Assembly (NCBI GenBank): GCA_019245415.1
Contig: JAFARO010000010.1
Span: forward strand, 1-64,000
Length of the DNA: 64,000 bases
Direction: 5' to 3'
Source of the DNA: Alphaproteobacteria bacterium
GTDB taxonomy: Bacteria; Pseudomonadota; Alphaproteobacteria; Micropepsales; Micropepsaceae
Made by a program: the position numbers and the translations under genes. Positions 8,716 through 17,165 of the stretch are shown piece after piece (positions within the stretch are counted from its first letter, which is position 1; every line of letters begins with the position of its first letter). The notes beneath the pieces are model-generated. The model made no database searches. It was not told the origin of the DNA and saw nothing but the letters and a program-made list of their open reading frames with translations.

Positions 8716-8811
8716 TCAGTTCTTGACGGCGAAAACGGTGCCGGGGTGGAAATGGAGCGTCGTTCCATGACCAAAGGCAGACCGAATCCAGCACCGGCGA
8801 GAGGTAGACCT
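8716..8811 (-). pseudogene. In-frame relic of a final GLoVer repeat
   Basis: Read past the TGA at 8812-8814 in the same frame, the complement gives 31 more codons ending at TGA 8716-8718. The last residues are GHGTTLHFHPGTVFAVKN, which match the repeat pattern GTT-x-GTVF of the adjoining gene. This suggests that the protein once had one more repeat and lost it through a premature stop, or that this is a decayed repeat copy. Confidence 0.45.
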
Positions 8812-10020
8812 TCACCTGCCGAGGGCAAACACACTTCCGCAGGTTCCGTTATGGCAGTCACCGCTGGCGGAGGCCGTCCCGTAGAGCAGACCGGTCCGGC
8901 CCTTGATCAGCGCTGCAAAAGGATACCTGCCGTCGTCGCCATCGAGAAAGGCGTGAAGTACGGTTTCGCTACCGTCCCGCGCAAGCTGGAAAACGGTTCC
9001 ACAACCACCATTCAGCCAGCAGCCGCCACCCACCGACGTCGTTCCATAGAGATTGCCTCGTCTATCGAGGGTCAGACCAGCGTAGGGATTGCCGCCGTCG
9101 CGGCCGCCGGAGAAAACATGAAGCACGGTCTCGGTGCCATCGGGCGCGAGTTTGAAAACGGTTCCAGACCCTAGACCATCGGCGCAGTCCGTACGGCCTT
9201 GATAGGTCGTCGTGCCGTAGAGGTTGCCGGCAGAGTCTTCGACCAGACCGCCATAGGGACACGCACCGTCGTCCCCGTCGAAAGCATGAAGCACGGTTTC
9301 GGTGCCGTCGGGTGCAATCTTGAAGACAGTGCCGCAGCCCTGTGCATTGGCGCAGTCGCTGCCCCCGCCCAGGAGCGTCGTCCCATAGAGGCTGCCGTTC
9401 TTGTCGCGGATGAGGCCGGCATAGGGGTCGGCGCCGTCGCGTCCTCCGTGGAAAGCATGCAGCACCGTTTCGGTACCGTCGCGTGCGAGCTTGAAAACCG
9501 TTCCGCGGTCATGGCTGCCGCCGTACAGGGTCGTGCCGTAGAGATTTCCCGCTTTATCGATGATCAAGCCCGCCTTGGGATTTCCGCCGTCGCTGCCCCC
9601 GGTGAAGGTGTAGAGCACCTTCTCGCTGCCCTCAGGCGCGATCTCGAAAACGATTCCGTGGCCATCTACGTTCAGGGGGCCGCTATAAGTGGTGCCATAG
9701 AGGTTGCCGGCCTCGTCCTGCACCAGACCGCCCTCCGGGTCTGAGCCGTCTTCATCCTTCCGCGCAAAAATGTGGAGGACCGTCAGAGTGCCGTCCGGCA
9801 TTAGCTTGAAAACCCCGCCGACGGTATTCGAATCGCCGGCTGTGGTACCATAAAGGTTGCCCGCAGAGTCTTGGATCAGCGCGCCTCGCGGGTTGGTGCC
9901 GTCGCTGCCGCCGATAAAATGGTGAAGAACCGTGAAGCCGGCATGCGCACTTCCGACCACACCTAACGCCAAGAGCGGACCTGCCAAGATCGATTTGCCC
10001 CAAGCATTCGATACGCGCAT
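8812..10020 (-). CDS. Secreted GLoVer tandem-repeat protein
   Basis: 402 aa with a signal peptide (1-27, ending GSAHA). The mature part is made of about nine to ten repeats of some 37 residues with core pattern GTVFKLAPDGTETVLHAF, then GGxDGxxPxxGL and D-x-x-GNLYGTT. These are the GLoVer repeats (TIGR03803-type, predicted beta-propeller or solenoid) found in surface and anchored proteins of environmental bacteria. Some repeats hold a Cys pair (DCANAQGCGTVF). Function is unknown; an extracellular binding role is inference. Start ATG 10020 with GAGGGAGAGGG upstream. Confidence 0.82.
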   Translation of the reverse strand: MRVSNAWGKSILAGPLLALGVVGSAHAGFTVLHHFIGGSDGTNPRGALIQDSAGNLYGTTAGDSNTVGGVFKLMPDGTLTVLHIFARKDEDGSDPEGGLVQDEAGNLYGTTYSGPLNVDGHGIVFEIAPEGSEKVLYTFTGGSDGGNPKAGLIIDKAGNLYGTTLYGGSHDRGTVFKLARDGTETVLHAFHGGRDGADPYAGLIRDKNGSLYGTTLLGGGSDCANAQGCGTVFKIAPDGTETVLHAFDGDDGACPYGGLVEDSAGNLYGTTTYQGRTDCADGLGSGTVFKLAPDGTETVLHVFSGGRDGGNPYAGLTLDRRGNLYGTTSVGGGCWLNGGCGTVFQLARDGSETVLHAFLDGDDGRYPFAALIKGRTGLLYGTASASGDCHNGTCGSVFALGR

Positions 10021-10175
10021 ACCGCCGCCCTCTCCCTCTATTCGGGATCAACGACTGCTCAACGCGCTTCGCGGGATTTCGACACCTCGTTCTGCCGGGC
10101 GTGCGTCGGTGACAGCTGTCGCTGGCGCCACCCCGACGGTGGGCGCGCCCAAAGAGGGCGCCGCCGGCGGTCCAA

Positions 10176-10204
10176 TTGACACTTTCGGACCCGTCCCCTA
10201 GAAC
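10176..10204 (+). promoter_or_regulatory. Sigma70-type promoter of rpmH
   Basis: TTGACA at 10176-10181, 17-base spacer, TAGAAC at 10199-10204. It lies 33 bases before the rpmH start and would drive the rpmH-rnpA-yidD-yidC-yihA block. Confidence 0.6.
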
Positions 10205-10237
10205 CCGGCTCCTTTCAAAGGTCCCCTGGAGCCCGCC

Positions 10238-10372
10238 ATGAAGCGCCCCTATCAGCCGAGCAAGATCGTGCGCAAGCGCCGCCATGGCTTTCGCGCCCGC
10301 ATGGAGACGGCCGGCGGACGCAAGGTGCTGGCCCGCCGGCGCGCCCATGGCCGCAAGAAGCTCTCTGCCTGA
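10238..10372 (+). CDS. rpmH: 50S ribosomal protein L34
   Basis: 44 aa, highly basic, [20 protein letters not shown] at the N-terminus and [11 protein letters not shown] at the end, the hallmark sequence of L34 in the large ribosomal subunit. First gene of the conserved rpmH-rnpA-yidD-yidC cluster, with a sigma70-like promoter just upstream. It overlaps the likely rnpA start by 26 bases. Confidence 0.97.
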   Translation: MKRPYQPSKIVRKRRHGFRARMETAGGRKVLARRRAHGRKKLSA

Positions 10373-10742
10373 GAACCCGGCAAAACGGCGGCTTCTGCGC
10401 CTGAAAACCCGCGCCGAATTCCTCAAAGTCCAGCGCGGGGCACGCCGTGCGACGCCTTCCCTCACCCTCGAAGCCTGCCGGGGGCCTGACGACAGCGCGC
10501 TTCGGGTGGGCTTCACCGCCAGCCGCAAGATCGGCAATGCCGTGACGCGCAATCGCGCCAAGCGCAGGCTGCGCGCCGCCGCGGCCGAAGTGCTGCCCAA
10601 GGAAGGCCGCGCCGGCTTCGACTATGTGCTGGTGGCGCGCGCCGGCACGCTCAGCGAACCCTATGGGCGCCTTGTCGCAGACCTTGCGTCCGCCCTCGCC
10701 CTGGCCCATGTCAGGCTGGAAGCCAATGCGGGGACCGCATGA
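10347..10742 (+). CDS. rnpA: Ribonuclease P protein component
   Basis: Protein subunit of RNase P, which matures the 5' ends of tRNAs. 131 aa from ATG 10347, basic, with [13 protein letters not shown] near the N-terminus and the RNR signature region [16 protein letters not shown]. The start lies inside rpmH, as is common for this pair; the open frame reaches 10284, but an even longer overlap is unlikely. The stop overlaps the yidD start by ATGA. Confidence 0.92.
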   Translation: MAARSSLPENPAKRRLLRLKTRAEFLKVQRGARRATPSLTLEACRGPDDSALRVGFTASRKIGNAVTRNRAKRRLRAAAAEVLPKEGRAGFDYVLVARAGTLSEPYGRLVADLASALALAHVRLEANAGTA

Positions 10743-10987
10743 ACGCCTTGCGCCGCCTCGCCATCGGCTTGCTCAGCGCGCCCGTCCTCGTGTATCGCCG
10801 CGTCGTGTCGCCGCTGTTTCCCCCCGTGTGCCGCTTCGAGCCCAGCTGTTCGCAATATGCGCTGGACGCGCTCCACCGGCACGGGCCGCTGCGCGGCGGC
10901 TGGCTCACCTTGCGGCGGCTGGCGCGCTGCCATCCCATCACCTGGCTCGGCGGTTCGCAGGGCTACGATCCCGTTCCTCCGGAATAA
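10739..10987 (+). CDS. yidD: Membrane protein insertion efficiency factor YidD
   Basis: 82 aa with the family signature [19 protein letters not shown] and a C-terminal [10 protein letters not shown]. YidD is a small inner-membrane-associated protein that helps insertion of membrane proteins together with YidC. Coupled to rnpA by an ATGA overlap and followed by yidC after 3 bases. Confidence 0.95.
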   Translation: MNALRRLAIGLLSAPVLVYRRVVSPLFPPVCRFEPSCSQYALDALHRHGPLRGGWLTLRRLARCHPITWLGGSQGYDPVPPE

Positions 10988-10990
10988 GAC

Positions 10991-12778
10991 ATGACCGACA
11001 ATCGCAATCTGGTGCTCGCGATCGCCATCTCGCTCGCCATCTTCCTGGGTTGGGAATATTTCGTCGCCGCGCCGCAGATGAAGGCGGACCAGGCGCGCCA
11101 GGCCCTGCTCCACCGCGAGAAGGCCGCCGCGCCGTCGGTCGCCCGGTCCGCGCCGGCGGCGCCGCAGCATCTCGGCCGCGCGGAAGCGCTGAAGCGCGGC
11201 GGCGCGCGCATCGCCATCGACACGCCCTCCGTCGACGGATCGCTGCTGCTCAAAGGTGCCCGCCTCGACGATCTCAGGCTCAAGAACTATCGCGAGAGCG
11301 TCGACCCCAAGAGCCCGGAGATCGTGCTGTTGTCGCCGGAAGGCAGCCAATATCCCTATTATGCCGCCTTCGGCTTCACCACGCAGGCGAAGTTTGCGGT
11401 GCCGACGGGCTCCACCACCTGGACGCCGAAGGACAATGCGCCGCTGACGCCGTCGCATCCGGTGACGCTGAACTGGGACAACGGCCATGGACTTGTCTTC
11501 ACCCGCATCATCGCGGTCGACGACAAGTTCATGTTCACCGTCACCGACACGGTGGCCAACAATTCGGGCGCGGTGGTGTCGCTGCAGCCTTATGCCTATG
11601 TGGCGCGCGACGGCGTGCCGCCGACCCAGAAATACTGGGTGCTGCATGAAGGCTTCGTCGGCGTCGGCGACGGCAGCCTGAAAGATCCGAGCTACGACGA
11701 TTTCAAGGACGACACTCCGCCCAAGACGTTCAACTCGACCGGCGGCTGGGTCGGCATCACCGACAAATACTGGATGGCCACGCTGATCCCGCCGCAGAAC
11801 CAGCCCTTCCAAGGCGTCTACAGCGCGGCCAGCGGCGGCGCGAAGCACTACCAGGCGGATTACCGCCTCGACCCGCGCAGCCTCGCCGCGGGTTCGACGC
11901 TCAGCGTCACCCACCGCCTGTTCGCCGGCGCCAAGGTCTTCGACATCATCAAGAATTACGAGCACCGCCTCAACATCGCGCGCTTCGATCTCGCCATCGA
12001 CTGGGGCTGGTTCATCATCATCACCCAGCCGCTGTTCTGGCTGCTCAACCAGCTTTTCCATCTGCTGGGCAATTTCGGTCTCGCCATCCTGGCGCTGACG
12101 GTGGTGGTCAAGCTCGTCTTCTTTCCGATCGCCAACGCCCAGTACAAATCGATGGCGAAGATGAAGCTGGTGCAGCCCGAGATGGAGCGCATCAAGGAGC
12201 GCTTCAAGGAGGATCCGCAGAAGCAGCAGCAGGCGATGATGGAGCTCTATCGGCGAGAGAAGGTGAACCCGGTCGCGGGCTGCCTGCCGATGCTGCTGAT
12301 CATCCCGGTGTTCTTCTCGCTGTACAAAGTCATCTTCGTCACCATCGAGCTGCGCCATGCGCCGTTCTATGGCTGGATCCGCGATCTCTCGGCGCCCGAT
12401 CCCACCTCGCTCATCAATCTGTTCGGTCTCCTGCCGTTCAATCCACACGCGGTGCTGCCGTCGTTCCTCGGCTTTCTCTCGATCGGCATCTGGCCGGTGC
12501 TGATGGGCGTCACGCAGTGGCTGCAGACCAAGCTCAATCCGGCACCCGCCGATCCGGTGCAGGCCAAGATGTTCTCCTACATGCCGCTGATCTTCACCTT
12601 CATGTTCGCGACGTTCCCCTCGGGCCTCGTCATCTATTACGCCTGGAACAACCTGCTCTCGGTGGTGCAGCAATACGTCATGATGCGCCGGCAGGGCGCC
12701 GACGTGCATCTGGTCGAGAACCTGAAGCCGCCGGCGTGGCTGCGTCAGCGCTTGGCGCGCGGCAGCGAGCGGAAGTGA
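10991..12778 (+). CDS. yidC: Membrane protein insertase YidC
   Basis: 595 aa Gram-negative form. TM1 (residues about 6-24) is followed by a large periplasmic P1 domain to about residue 340 (with the conserved GWVGITDKYW region), then the five-helix insertase core. The cytoplasmic C1 loop carries the KMKLVQPEMERIKERF stretch; the core continues NPVAGCLPMLLIIPVFFSLYK. It inserts and folds inner membrane proteins, alone or with SecYEG. The TGA stop overlaps the GTG start of yihA. Confidence 0.97.
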   Translation: MTDNRNLVLAIAISLAIFLGWEYFVAAPQMKADQARQALLHREKAAAPSVARSAPAAPQHLGRAEALKRGGARIAIDTPSVDGSLLLKGARLDDLRLKNYRESVDPKSPEIVLLSPEGSQYPYYAAFGFTTQAKFAVPTGSTTWTPKDNAPLTPSHPVTLNWDNGHGLVFTRIIAVDDKFMFTVTDTVANNSGAVVSLQPYAYVARDGVPPTQKYWVLHEGFVGVGDGSLKDPSYDDFKDDTPPKTFNSTGGWVGITDKYWMATLIPPQNQPFQGVYSAASGGAKHYQADYRLDPRSLAAGSTLSVTHRLFAGAKVFDIIKNYEHRLNIARFDLAIDWGWFIIITQPLFWLLNQLFHLLGNFGLAILALTVVVKLVFFPIANAQYKSMAKMKLVQPEMERIKERFKEDPQKQQQAMMELYRREKVNPVAGCLPMLLIIPVFFSLYKVIFVTIELRHAPFYGWIRDLSAPDPTSLINLFGLLPFNPHAVLPSFLGFLSIGIWPVLMGVTQWLQTKLNPAPADPVQAKMFSYMPLIFTFMFATFPSGLVIYYAWNNLLSVVQQYVMMRRQGADVHLVENLKPPAWLRQRLARGSERK

Positions 12779-13392
12779 ACGGCGGGGACGCGCGCAAGCT
12801 GTTCGCCGGTCCCTGCGATTTCGTCTGGGGCGCGGCGTCGCCCGACGATCTTCCGCCGCCCAAGCTGCCCGAGATCGCTTTCGTCGGGCGCTCCAATGTC
12901 GGCAAGTCGAGCCTGTTGAACGCGCTCACCGGCCGCAAGGCGCTGGCGCGCGTCTCCAACACGCCGGGACGCACGCGGCAGATCAACTTCTTCGATCTGG
13001 GCGGCAGACTGATGCTCGCTGACCTGCCGGGCTACGGCTATGCGCGCGCGTCCAAGAGCCTGGCCGAGGAATGGCGGGCGCTGATCTTCGCCTATCTGCG
13101 CGGCCGGCCGAACTTGAAGCGCGTCATCCTTCTCATCGACGCGCGCCGCGGCACGATGGATGTCGACCGCGAGGCGATGCGCCAGCTCGACCTTGCCGCG
13201 GTTTCCTACCTTCTCGTGCTCACCAAGATCGACCAACTCAAGCCCGCGGCGCTCGCCAAGACGCGCGACGACGTCGATGCCGAAGCGCGCCGGCACGGCG
13301 CGGCATTTCCGGAGATTTTCGCAACCTCCGCGCTCGAATCGGCGGGGCTCGATGCGCTTAAGACGCATCTGGCGGCGCTGGCCGCTTCCTGA
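12775..13392 (+). CDS. yihA: Ribosome biogenesis GTP-binding protein YihA/YsxC (EngB)
   Basis: 205 aa TRAFAC-class GTPase involved in large-subunit assembly. G1 is GRSNVGKSS, the switch I region carries NTPGRTRQINFF, G3 is DLPGYG and G4 is TKID. The start is GTG 12775, overlapping the yidC stop as GTGA; the homology begins right after it. Gene order yidC-yihA-argB is common in alphaproteobacteria. Confidence 0.93.
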   Translation: MNGGDARKLFAGPCDFVWGAASPDDLPPPKLPEIAFVGRSNVGKSSLLNALTGRKALARVSNTPGRTRQINFFDLGGRLMLADLPGYGYARASKSLAEEWRALIFAYLRGRPNLKRVILLIDARRGTMDVDREAMRQLDLAAVSYLLVLTKIDQLKPAALAKTRDDVDAEARRHGAAFPEIFATSALESAGLDALKTHLAALAAS

Positions 13393-13413
13393 GCGATAGG
13401 ATATAAGGGCGCC

Positions 13414-14337
13414 ATGGCGCTGGACGACATCAGCCAGGACCGCAACATGCGCATCATGGCGCGCTGGCGATCCACCGCCCGCGTGCTGGTCGAGGCACTG
13501 CCTTACATCCTGCGCTACGACAGCAAGACCGTGGTGGTGAAATACGGCGGCAACGCCATGCTCGACGGCGTCACCGAGGATTTCGCGCAGGACATCGTGC
13601 TGATGAAGCAGACCGGCATCGAGCCGGTCGTGGTCCATGGCGGCGGCCCGCAGATCGGCGACATGCTCAAGCGCCTTGCCATCCCCTCGACCTTCATCGA
13701 CGGCCTGCGCGTCACCGACGCGGCCGCCATCGACGTGGTCGAGATGGTGCTCACCGGCTCGATCAACAAGCACATCGTCAGCGGCATCAATGCCGCGGGC
13801 GGCCGCGCCGTCGGCATTTCGGGCAAGGACGGCAACCTCATCCTGGCGCGCAAGCTCGAGCGCATGAAGCTCGATCCGACGACGCTGGAGACCCGCAAGG
13901 TCGATCTGGGCTTCGTCGGCACGCCGGACACGGTCAATCCCGAAGTGCTGCGCCAGATCATGGAATCCGACCTGATCCCCGTGATCGCGCCCATCGGCAT
14001 CGGGCCCAAGGGCGAGACCTTCAACATCAATGCCGACACGGTGGCGGGCGCGCTGGCCGGTGCGATGCAGGCGGAGCGCCTGATCCTGCTCACCGACGTC
14101 GAAGGCGTGCTCGACCAGGACCGCAAGCTGATCCCCAAGCTCACCATCGCCGAGGCGCGCGCGCTGATCGCCGACGGCACCATCCGCGGCGGCATGATCC
14201 CAAAGATCGAAACCGCCATCGAGGCGGTCGAATCGGGCGTCAAGGCCGCGGTCATCCTCGACGGGCGGATCCCCCATGTCGTCCTGCTCGAGCTCTTCAC
14301 CGAGCATGGCGCCGGCACCTTGATCACGGCCGAATGA
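13414..14337 (+). CDS. argB: Acetylglutamate kinase
   Basis: Second step of arginine synthesis: phosphorylates N-acetylglutamate with ATP. 307 aa amino acid kinase fold, with KYGGNAM (phosphate binding), [21 protein letters not shown] and [10 protein letters not shown]. The roughly 30-residue N-terminal extension before KTVVVKYGG is typical of the arginine-sensitive hexameric class. The stop overlaps the next start by ATGA. Confidence 0.95.
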   Translation: MALDDISQDRNMRIMARWRSTARVLVEALPYILRYDSKTVVVKYGGNAMLDGVTEDFAQDIVLMKQTGIEPVVVHGGGPQIGDMLKRLAIPSTFIDGLRVTDAAAIDVVEMVLTGSINKHIVSGINAAGGRAVGISGKDGNLILARKLERMKLDPTTLETRKVDLGFVGTPDTVNPEVLRQIMESDLIPVIAPIGIGPKGETFNINADTVAGALAGAMQAERLILLTDVEGVLDQDRKLIPKLTIAEARALIADGTIRGGMIPKIETAIEAVESGVKAAVILDGRIPHVVLLELFTEHGAGTLITAE

Positions 14338-15335
14338 GGATTCTCCCGGCCATCGTCGCGGCCGCGCTGTGCCTGCTCGCGACCGGTGCAGAGGCGCAGC
14401 TCAAGCTCTGCAACCGCACCTCCTATGTGCTTTACGCCGCGACCGGCCATGCCGAGGGCATCGACGCGGTGACGCAGGGCTGGACCCGGGTGGTGCCGGG
14501 CACCTGCCAGACCGCGCTCCACGAGCGGCTGAAGGCGAAGGGCTATTTCGTCTATGCGCGCACCTCGCTCGCGCACCAGGGCGCGATGCGCAACTGGGGC
14601 GGCACGCAGAAGCTCTGCGTCAAGGATGCCGATTTCACGCTGACCGTGCCGTTCGCGGCGATGCGCTGTCCGGCGGACGACACCTTCGACCGTCCCTTTG
14701 CCGGCGTCGAAACCCGCGGCGCGCGATCCTGGGCGATGACCTTCGACGACCAGCCTTCCTTCGCCACGCTGAAGGATGCCGAGGCGGCGGGCCTGAAACG
14801 CCTGCTCAGGGACACCGGAGCCAAGATCGGCGCCATCGATCCCAAGCCCGACAAGAGCGCCGATGCCGCGCTCGCGGCGTTCCGCAAGCGCCTCAACATG
14901 AAAGCCGACGCGACGCCGCAGGATCTGTTCGACGCTCTCGAGACCGAGGCGCTCAAGACCAGCGCCCCGCAGGGCTACGCGATCTGCGACGACGCCGACA
15001 AGCCCGTCTGGGTGGCGCTCGGCGAGAACGACAAGGGCCGTTGGCGCTCGCGCGGCTGGTGGAAGATCGCCGCCGGCGGCTGCGCCAAGGCCATCGCCGA
15101 GCCGCTCGCTGCCGACAAGATCTATATCCTGGTCCAGACGCCGGGCGGCATCCCCATCGCCACCGGCAAGGCGAAATTCTGCACCACCAATATCGAGTTC
15201 GACATCCAGGGCCGCGAGAACTGCGCCAAGCGCGGCCTCAACGAAAGCGGTTTCGCCGAGACCGACGTGAAAGGGCTGGCGGGCTACACGGCCCATGTCG
15301 GCGAACAGGGATTGCTGTTGCCGAAGAAAAGGTAA
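14334..15335 (+). CDS. DUF1036 domain protein, exported
   Basis: 333 aa with signal peptide (1-21, ending GAEA). Two DUF1036 units are visible: [20 protein letters not shown] with [11 protein letters not shown] (about 23-130), and a second with [19 protein letters not shown] and [13 protein letters not shown] (about 215-310). The Cys residues are conserved in both halves. Function of the family is unknown. Translationally coupled to argB by ATGA. Its 3' end lies 26 bases before the target duplication of the IS1595-type element, so the insertion spared it. Confidence 0.85.
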   Translation: MRILPAIVAAALCLLATGAEAQLKLCNRTSYVLYAATGHAEGIDAVTQGWTRVVPGTCQTALHERLKAKGYFVYARTSLAHQGAMRNWGGTQKLCVKDADFTLTVPFAAMRCPADDTFDRPFAGVETRGARSWAMTFDDQPSFATLKDAEAAGLKRLLRDTGAKIGAIDPKPDKSADAALAAFRKRLNMKADATPQDLFDALETEALKTSAPQGYAICDDADKPVWVALGENDKGRWRSRGWWKIAAGGCAKAIAEPLAADKIYILVQTPGGIPIATGKAKFCTTNIEFDIQGRENCAKRGLNESGFAETDVKGLAGYTAHVGEQGLLLPKKR

Positions 15336-15346
15336 GGGACTGTTGT

Positions 15347-15355
15347 CCTCCCCCG
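15347..15355 (+). repeat. Left arm of an intergenic hairpin split by the IS
   Basis: CCTCCCCCG here pairs with CGGGGGAGG at 17060-17068. Removing the element and one target copy rebuilds a perfect 9-bp stem with a TTTA loop, so the element landed in the hairpin apex. Confidence 0.7.
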
Positions 15356-15361
15356 TTTACG
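15354..15361 (+). repeat. Target site duplication (left) of the IS1595-type element
   Basis: CGTTTACG, repeated exactly at 17054-17061. Eight bases is the duplication length known for the IS1595 family. The flanking 14-base identity makes the register ambiguous by eye; this register is the one that also aligns the terminal inverted repeats without gaps. Confidence 0.7.
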
Positions 15362-15452
15362 GGCGATTATGCCGTATTCGACATAGGGCGCAAAAGTGGT
15401 TAGCCTACCTACGGAGGAGGGCAATATTGTTGCTCTCTCGAAGGAGGAAGGC

Positions 15453-16079
15453 ATGATGCTGGTGCCACCAACCGAGCATTGGGGACAGTTTCTCGTATTT
15501 ACGGGCGAAATGGGGCTTCTGTCGGTCGGAGCAGCATGGGTCATCATCTTCGTTGTTAGGCTCGTAGGCGCTCCCGTCCGCGTTTATGCGGCGCTCCAGG
15601 CAACAATCCCACCAGAGAGAAAATCGGACATCGAAATAGCATTGAATGATGGGGCTGCATTTGAATCGCCGCGAACGGACGCAGAAGGGAACGAGCTACC
15701 AGCGACGATGGTGTTCCATGCTCGCGTCACAAATACAGGCGAAAAGTTTTTGGAGAAGTGTCAAGTTGCGATTGGCAGGGAGGGCGCCGTTCCGTACCCG
15801 GTCAGCGGTCTTTTTGATCTTAGAAGCGAGGAGCCCAAAAACGTCGCCATTGTTCACTTGGATAACAATCGCGGTCCCGGAAATCGCGCATTCATCTATA
15901 TGCTTCAGCCCAATGACCAAAAGATCATGGCAAATGGACCATCTCTATTGCTTTCCCCCGGCGAATATGACGTTAGGGTTTTTTCCGCCGGATCGGCTCC
16001 CGCAGTTCTGAGGGTCAATCTAGAAGCGGACTTTGACAAAGGGCGCCCCCACAATTGGCGAATGAGCGCATGCAACTAG
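15453..16079 (+). CDS. IS passenger gene: membrane-anchored protein of unknown function
   Basis: 208 aa. One predicted TM helix lies at about 20-40 (MGLLSVGAAWVIIFVVRLVG), after a short N-terminal segment. The rest is a beta-rich soluble domain with an Ig-like look: VFHARVTNTGEKFLEKCQVAIG, a middle with VAIVHLDNNRGPGN, and LLLSPGEYDVRVFSAG near the end. No enzyme motif seen. ATG 15453 chosen because AAGGAGG lies 5 bases upstream (15441-15447); ATG 15456 and a GTG at 15396 are alternatives. Its stop overlaps the transposase stop by four bases. Codon use is more AT-rich than the neighbours. Confidence 0.65.
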   Translation: MMLVPPTEHWGQFLVFTGEMGLLSVGAAWVIIFVVRLVGAPVRVYAALQATIPPERKSDIEIALNDGAAFESPRTDAEGNELPATMVFHARVTNTGEKFLEKCQVAIGREGAVPYPVSGLFDLRSEEPKNVAIVHLDNNRGPGNRAFIYMLQPNDQKIMANGPSLLLSPGEYDVRVFSAGSAPAVLRVNLEADFDKGRPHNWRMSACN

Positions 16080-16984
16080 CAACCCTCAATCGCGCTCGCG
16101 AAAATGTCCGGATTTTCGCGGTTATTGTAGCGGAACTGGAACTCCGCGACATACAGCGGGAGGTACTTGCGGCTCACTTTATGGAATGTGCCGACAACGC
16201 CGCGTTTTATGATCGACCAAAAGCCTTCAATCGTATTGGTGTGGATGGCGCCGACAACGTAGTTCTTTGCTTGGTGCCGCACGGCATGGTGCGGATATTC
16301 AGGCGAGAGACGGCGATAGCCGCTGTGTTCATCGGTTGCGAGCAAGCTAACGTCCGTCGAAACGAACTCGCGAACGAAGTCTTCAAAGGTTTCCGTCTTT
16401 GTGTTTTCAATCACGCGCGCCACCACATTGCCTTTGCGCTGGACGGCGCCGATCACAACGGACTTATCCGCTTCCAGTCCGCCGACGCCAGCGGTTTTCT
16501 TATTCCAATGCCGGTTCTTGTTGTGCCCGCCGATATAGGTTTCGTCCACTTCGACAATGCCGATCAGCTTGCGGAAATTCTCATCTGCCAAGGCAACGCG
16601 GATGCGATGGCACATGTACCAAGCTGTCCGGTACGAGCCGAACCCCATCTCCCGGTAAATCTGGTGGGCCGAAACGCCTTTCTTGCTGACAAGCATCCGG
16701 TGAATGACGCGGAACCACATCCGCAAGCCGACATTCGAGTTCTCAAAGATCGTCCCGACCGTCACGGAGAACCGATAGCCCGTCGATCCTCCCGGCGCGC
16801 ACGCCGTGCACTGCCAATGGAACGCGCGGGCCAGCTCATAAATCTCGGTATTGCCACAGCGCGGGCAGTGAATGCCCTCAGGCCAGCGGTGCTTAACCAG
16901 GTACGCCTTGCACGAATCGTCGTCCGGGAACGCCTTTTCCCACTGCGGAACCGTCATTTGGTGAATGCGCTTGGACGTGCCCAT
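16076..16984 (-). CDS. IS1595-family transposase
   Basis: 302 aa. N-terminal zinc ribbon (CPRCG and CTAC, residues about 40-62), a helical DNA-binding region, then the ISXO2-like catalytic domain with the acidic residues in EVDETYIGG and ATDEHSGY and a third motif NTIEGFWSIIKRG (the D-D-N-K pattern described for IS1595). It appears full length and without frameshift. The start at 16984 lies 44 bases inside the element's right inverted repeat. Confidence 0.9.
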   Translation of the reverse strand: MGTSKRIHQMTVPQWEKAFPDDDSCKAYLVKHRWPEGIHCPRCGNTEIYELARAFHWQCTACAPGGSTGYRFSVTVGTIFENSNVGLRMWFRVIHRMLVSKKGVSAHQIYREMGFGSYRTAWYMCHRIRVALADENFRKLIGIVEVDETYIGGHNKNRHWNKKTAGVGGLEADKSVVIGAVQRKGNVVARVIENTKTETFEDFVREFVSTDVSLLATDEHSGYRRLSPEYPHHAVRHQAKNYVVGAIHTNTIEGFWSIIKRGVVGTFHKVSRKYLPLYVAEFQFRYNNRENPDIFASAIEGC

Positions 16985-17053
16985 GGGCGAACTCCCTCAT
17001 TCGCCCCACATATACCCCCGGGGAGGTCTTATGTCAAGTAGTGCACAATCCCC

Positions 17054-17061
17054 CGTTTACG
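17054..17061 (+). repeat. Target site duplication (right) of the IS1595-type element
   Basis: CGTTTACG, exact copy of 15354-15361. Confidence 0.7.
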
Positions 17062-17157
17062 GGGGAGGTGGCGCGAAGCGCCGGAGGGGGGAGCAACCAA
17101 CGCGCCCCCTCCGCCTCGCTGGCGCTCGGCACCTCCTCCGCATGCGGGGGAGGATGA
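17060..17157. repeat. Intergenic palindromic (REP-like) repeat, target of the IS
   Basis: GC-rich mosaic of inverted segments: GGGGGAGGTGGCGCG with GCGCCGGAGGGGG, then CCCCCTCCGCC, CTCGGCACCTCC and a hairpin CCTCCTCCGCATGCGGGGGAGG. Such elements lie between genes as mobile palindromes in many alphaproteobacteria. With the left arm at 15347 it formed one repeat before the insertion. It fills the gap before the DUF2336 gene. Confidence 0.6.
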
Positions 17158-17165
17158 ATGGGTAC

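Larger units (their letters stand above)
15362..17053. mobile_element. Complete IS1595-family insertion element with a passenger gene
   Basis: 1692 bp. Terminal inverted repeats of 26 bp match at 19 positions: 15362-15387 (begins GGCGATTATGC, contains GACATA) and the complement of 17028-17053 (begins GGGGATTGTGC, contains GACATA). An 8-bp duplication, CGTTTACG, flanks it. It carries a transposase on the minus strand and a convergent passenger gene on the plus strand. The interior is visibly less GC-rich than its surroundings, consistent with transfer. All parts look intact, so it may be active. Confidence 0.82.

Noticed and set aside
8812-10020. Regular 110-120-base repeats that could look like a repeat array
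   Set aside because: They lie within one open reading frame and encode GLoVer protein repeats; they are far too long and too varied for CRISPR repeats.
16055-17041. Plus-strand frame opposite the transposase
   Set aside because: Mirror of the transposase gene; the minus strand has the zinc ribbon and catalytic motifs.
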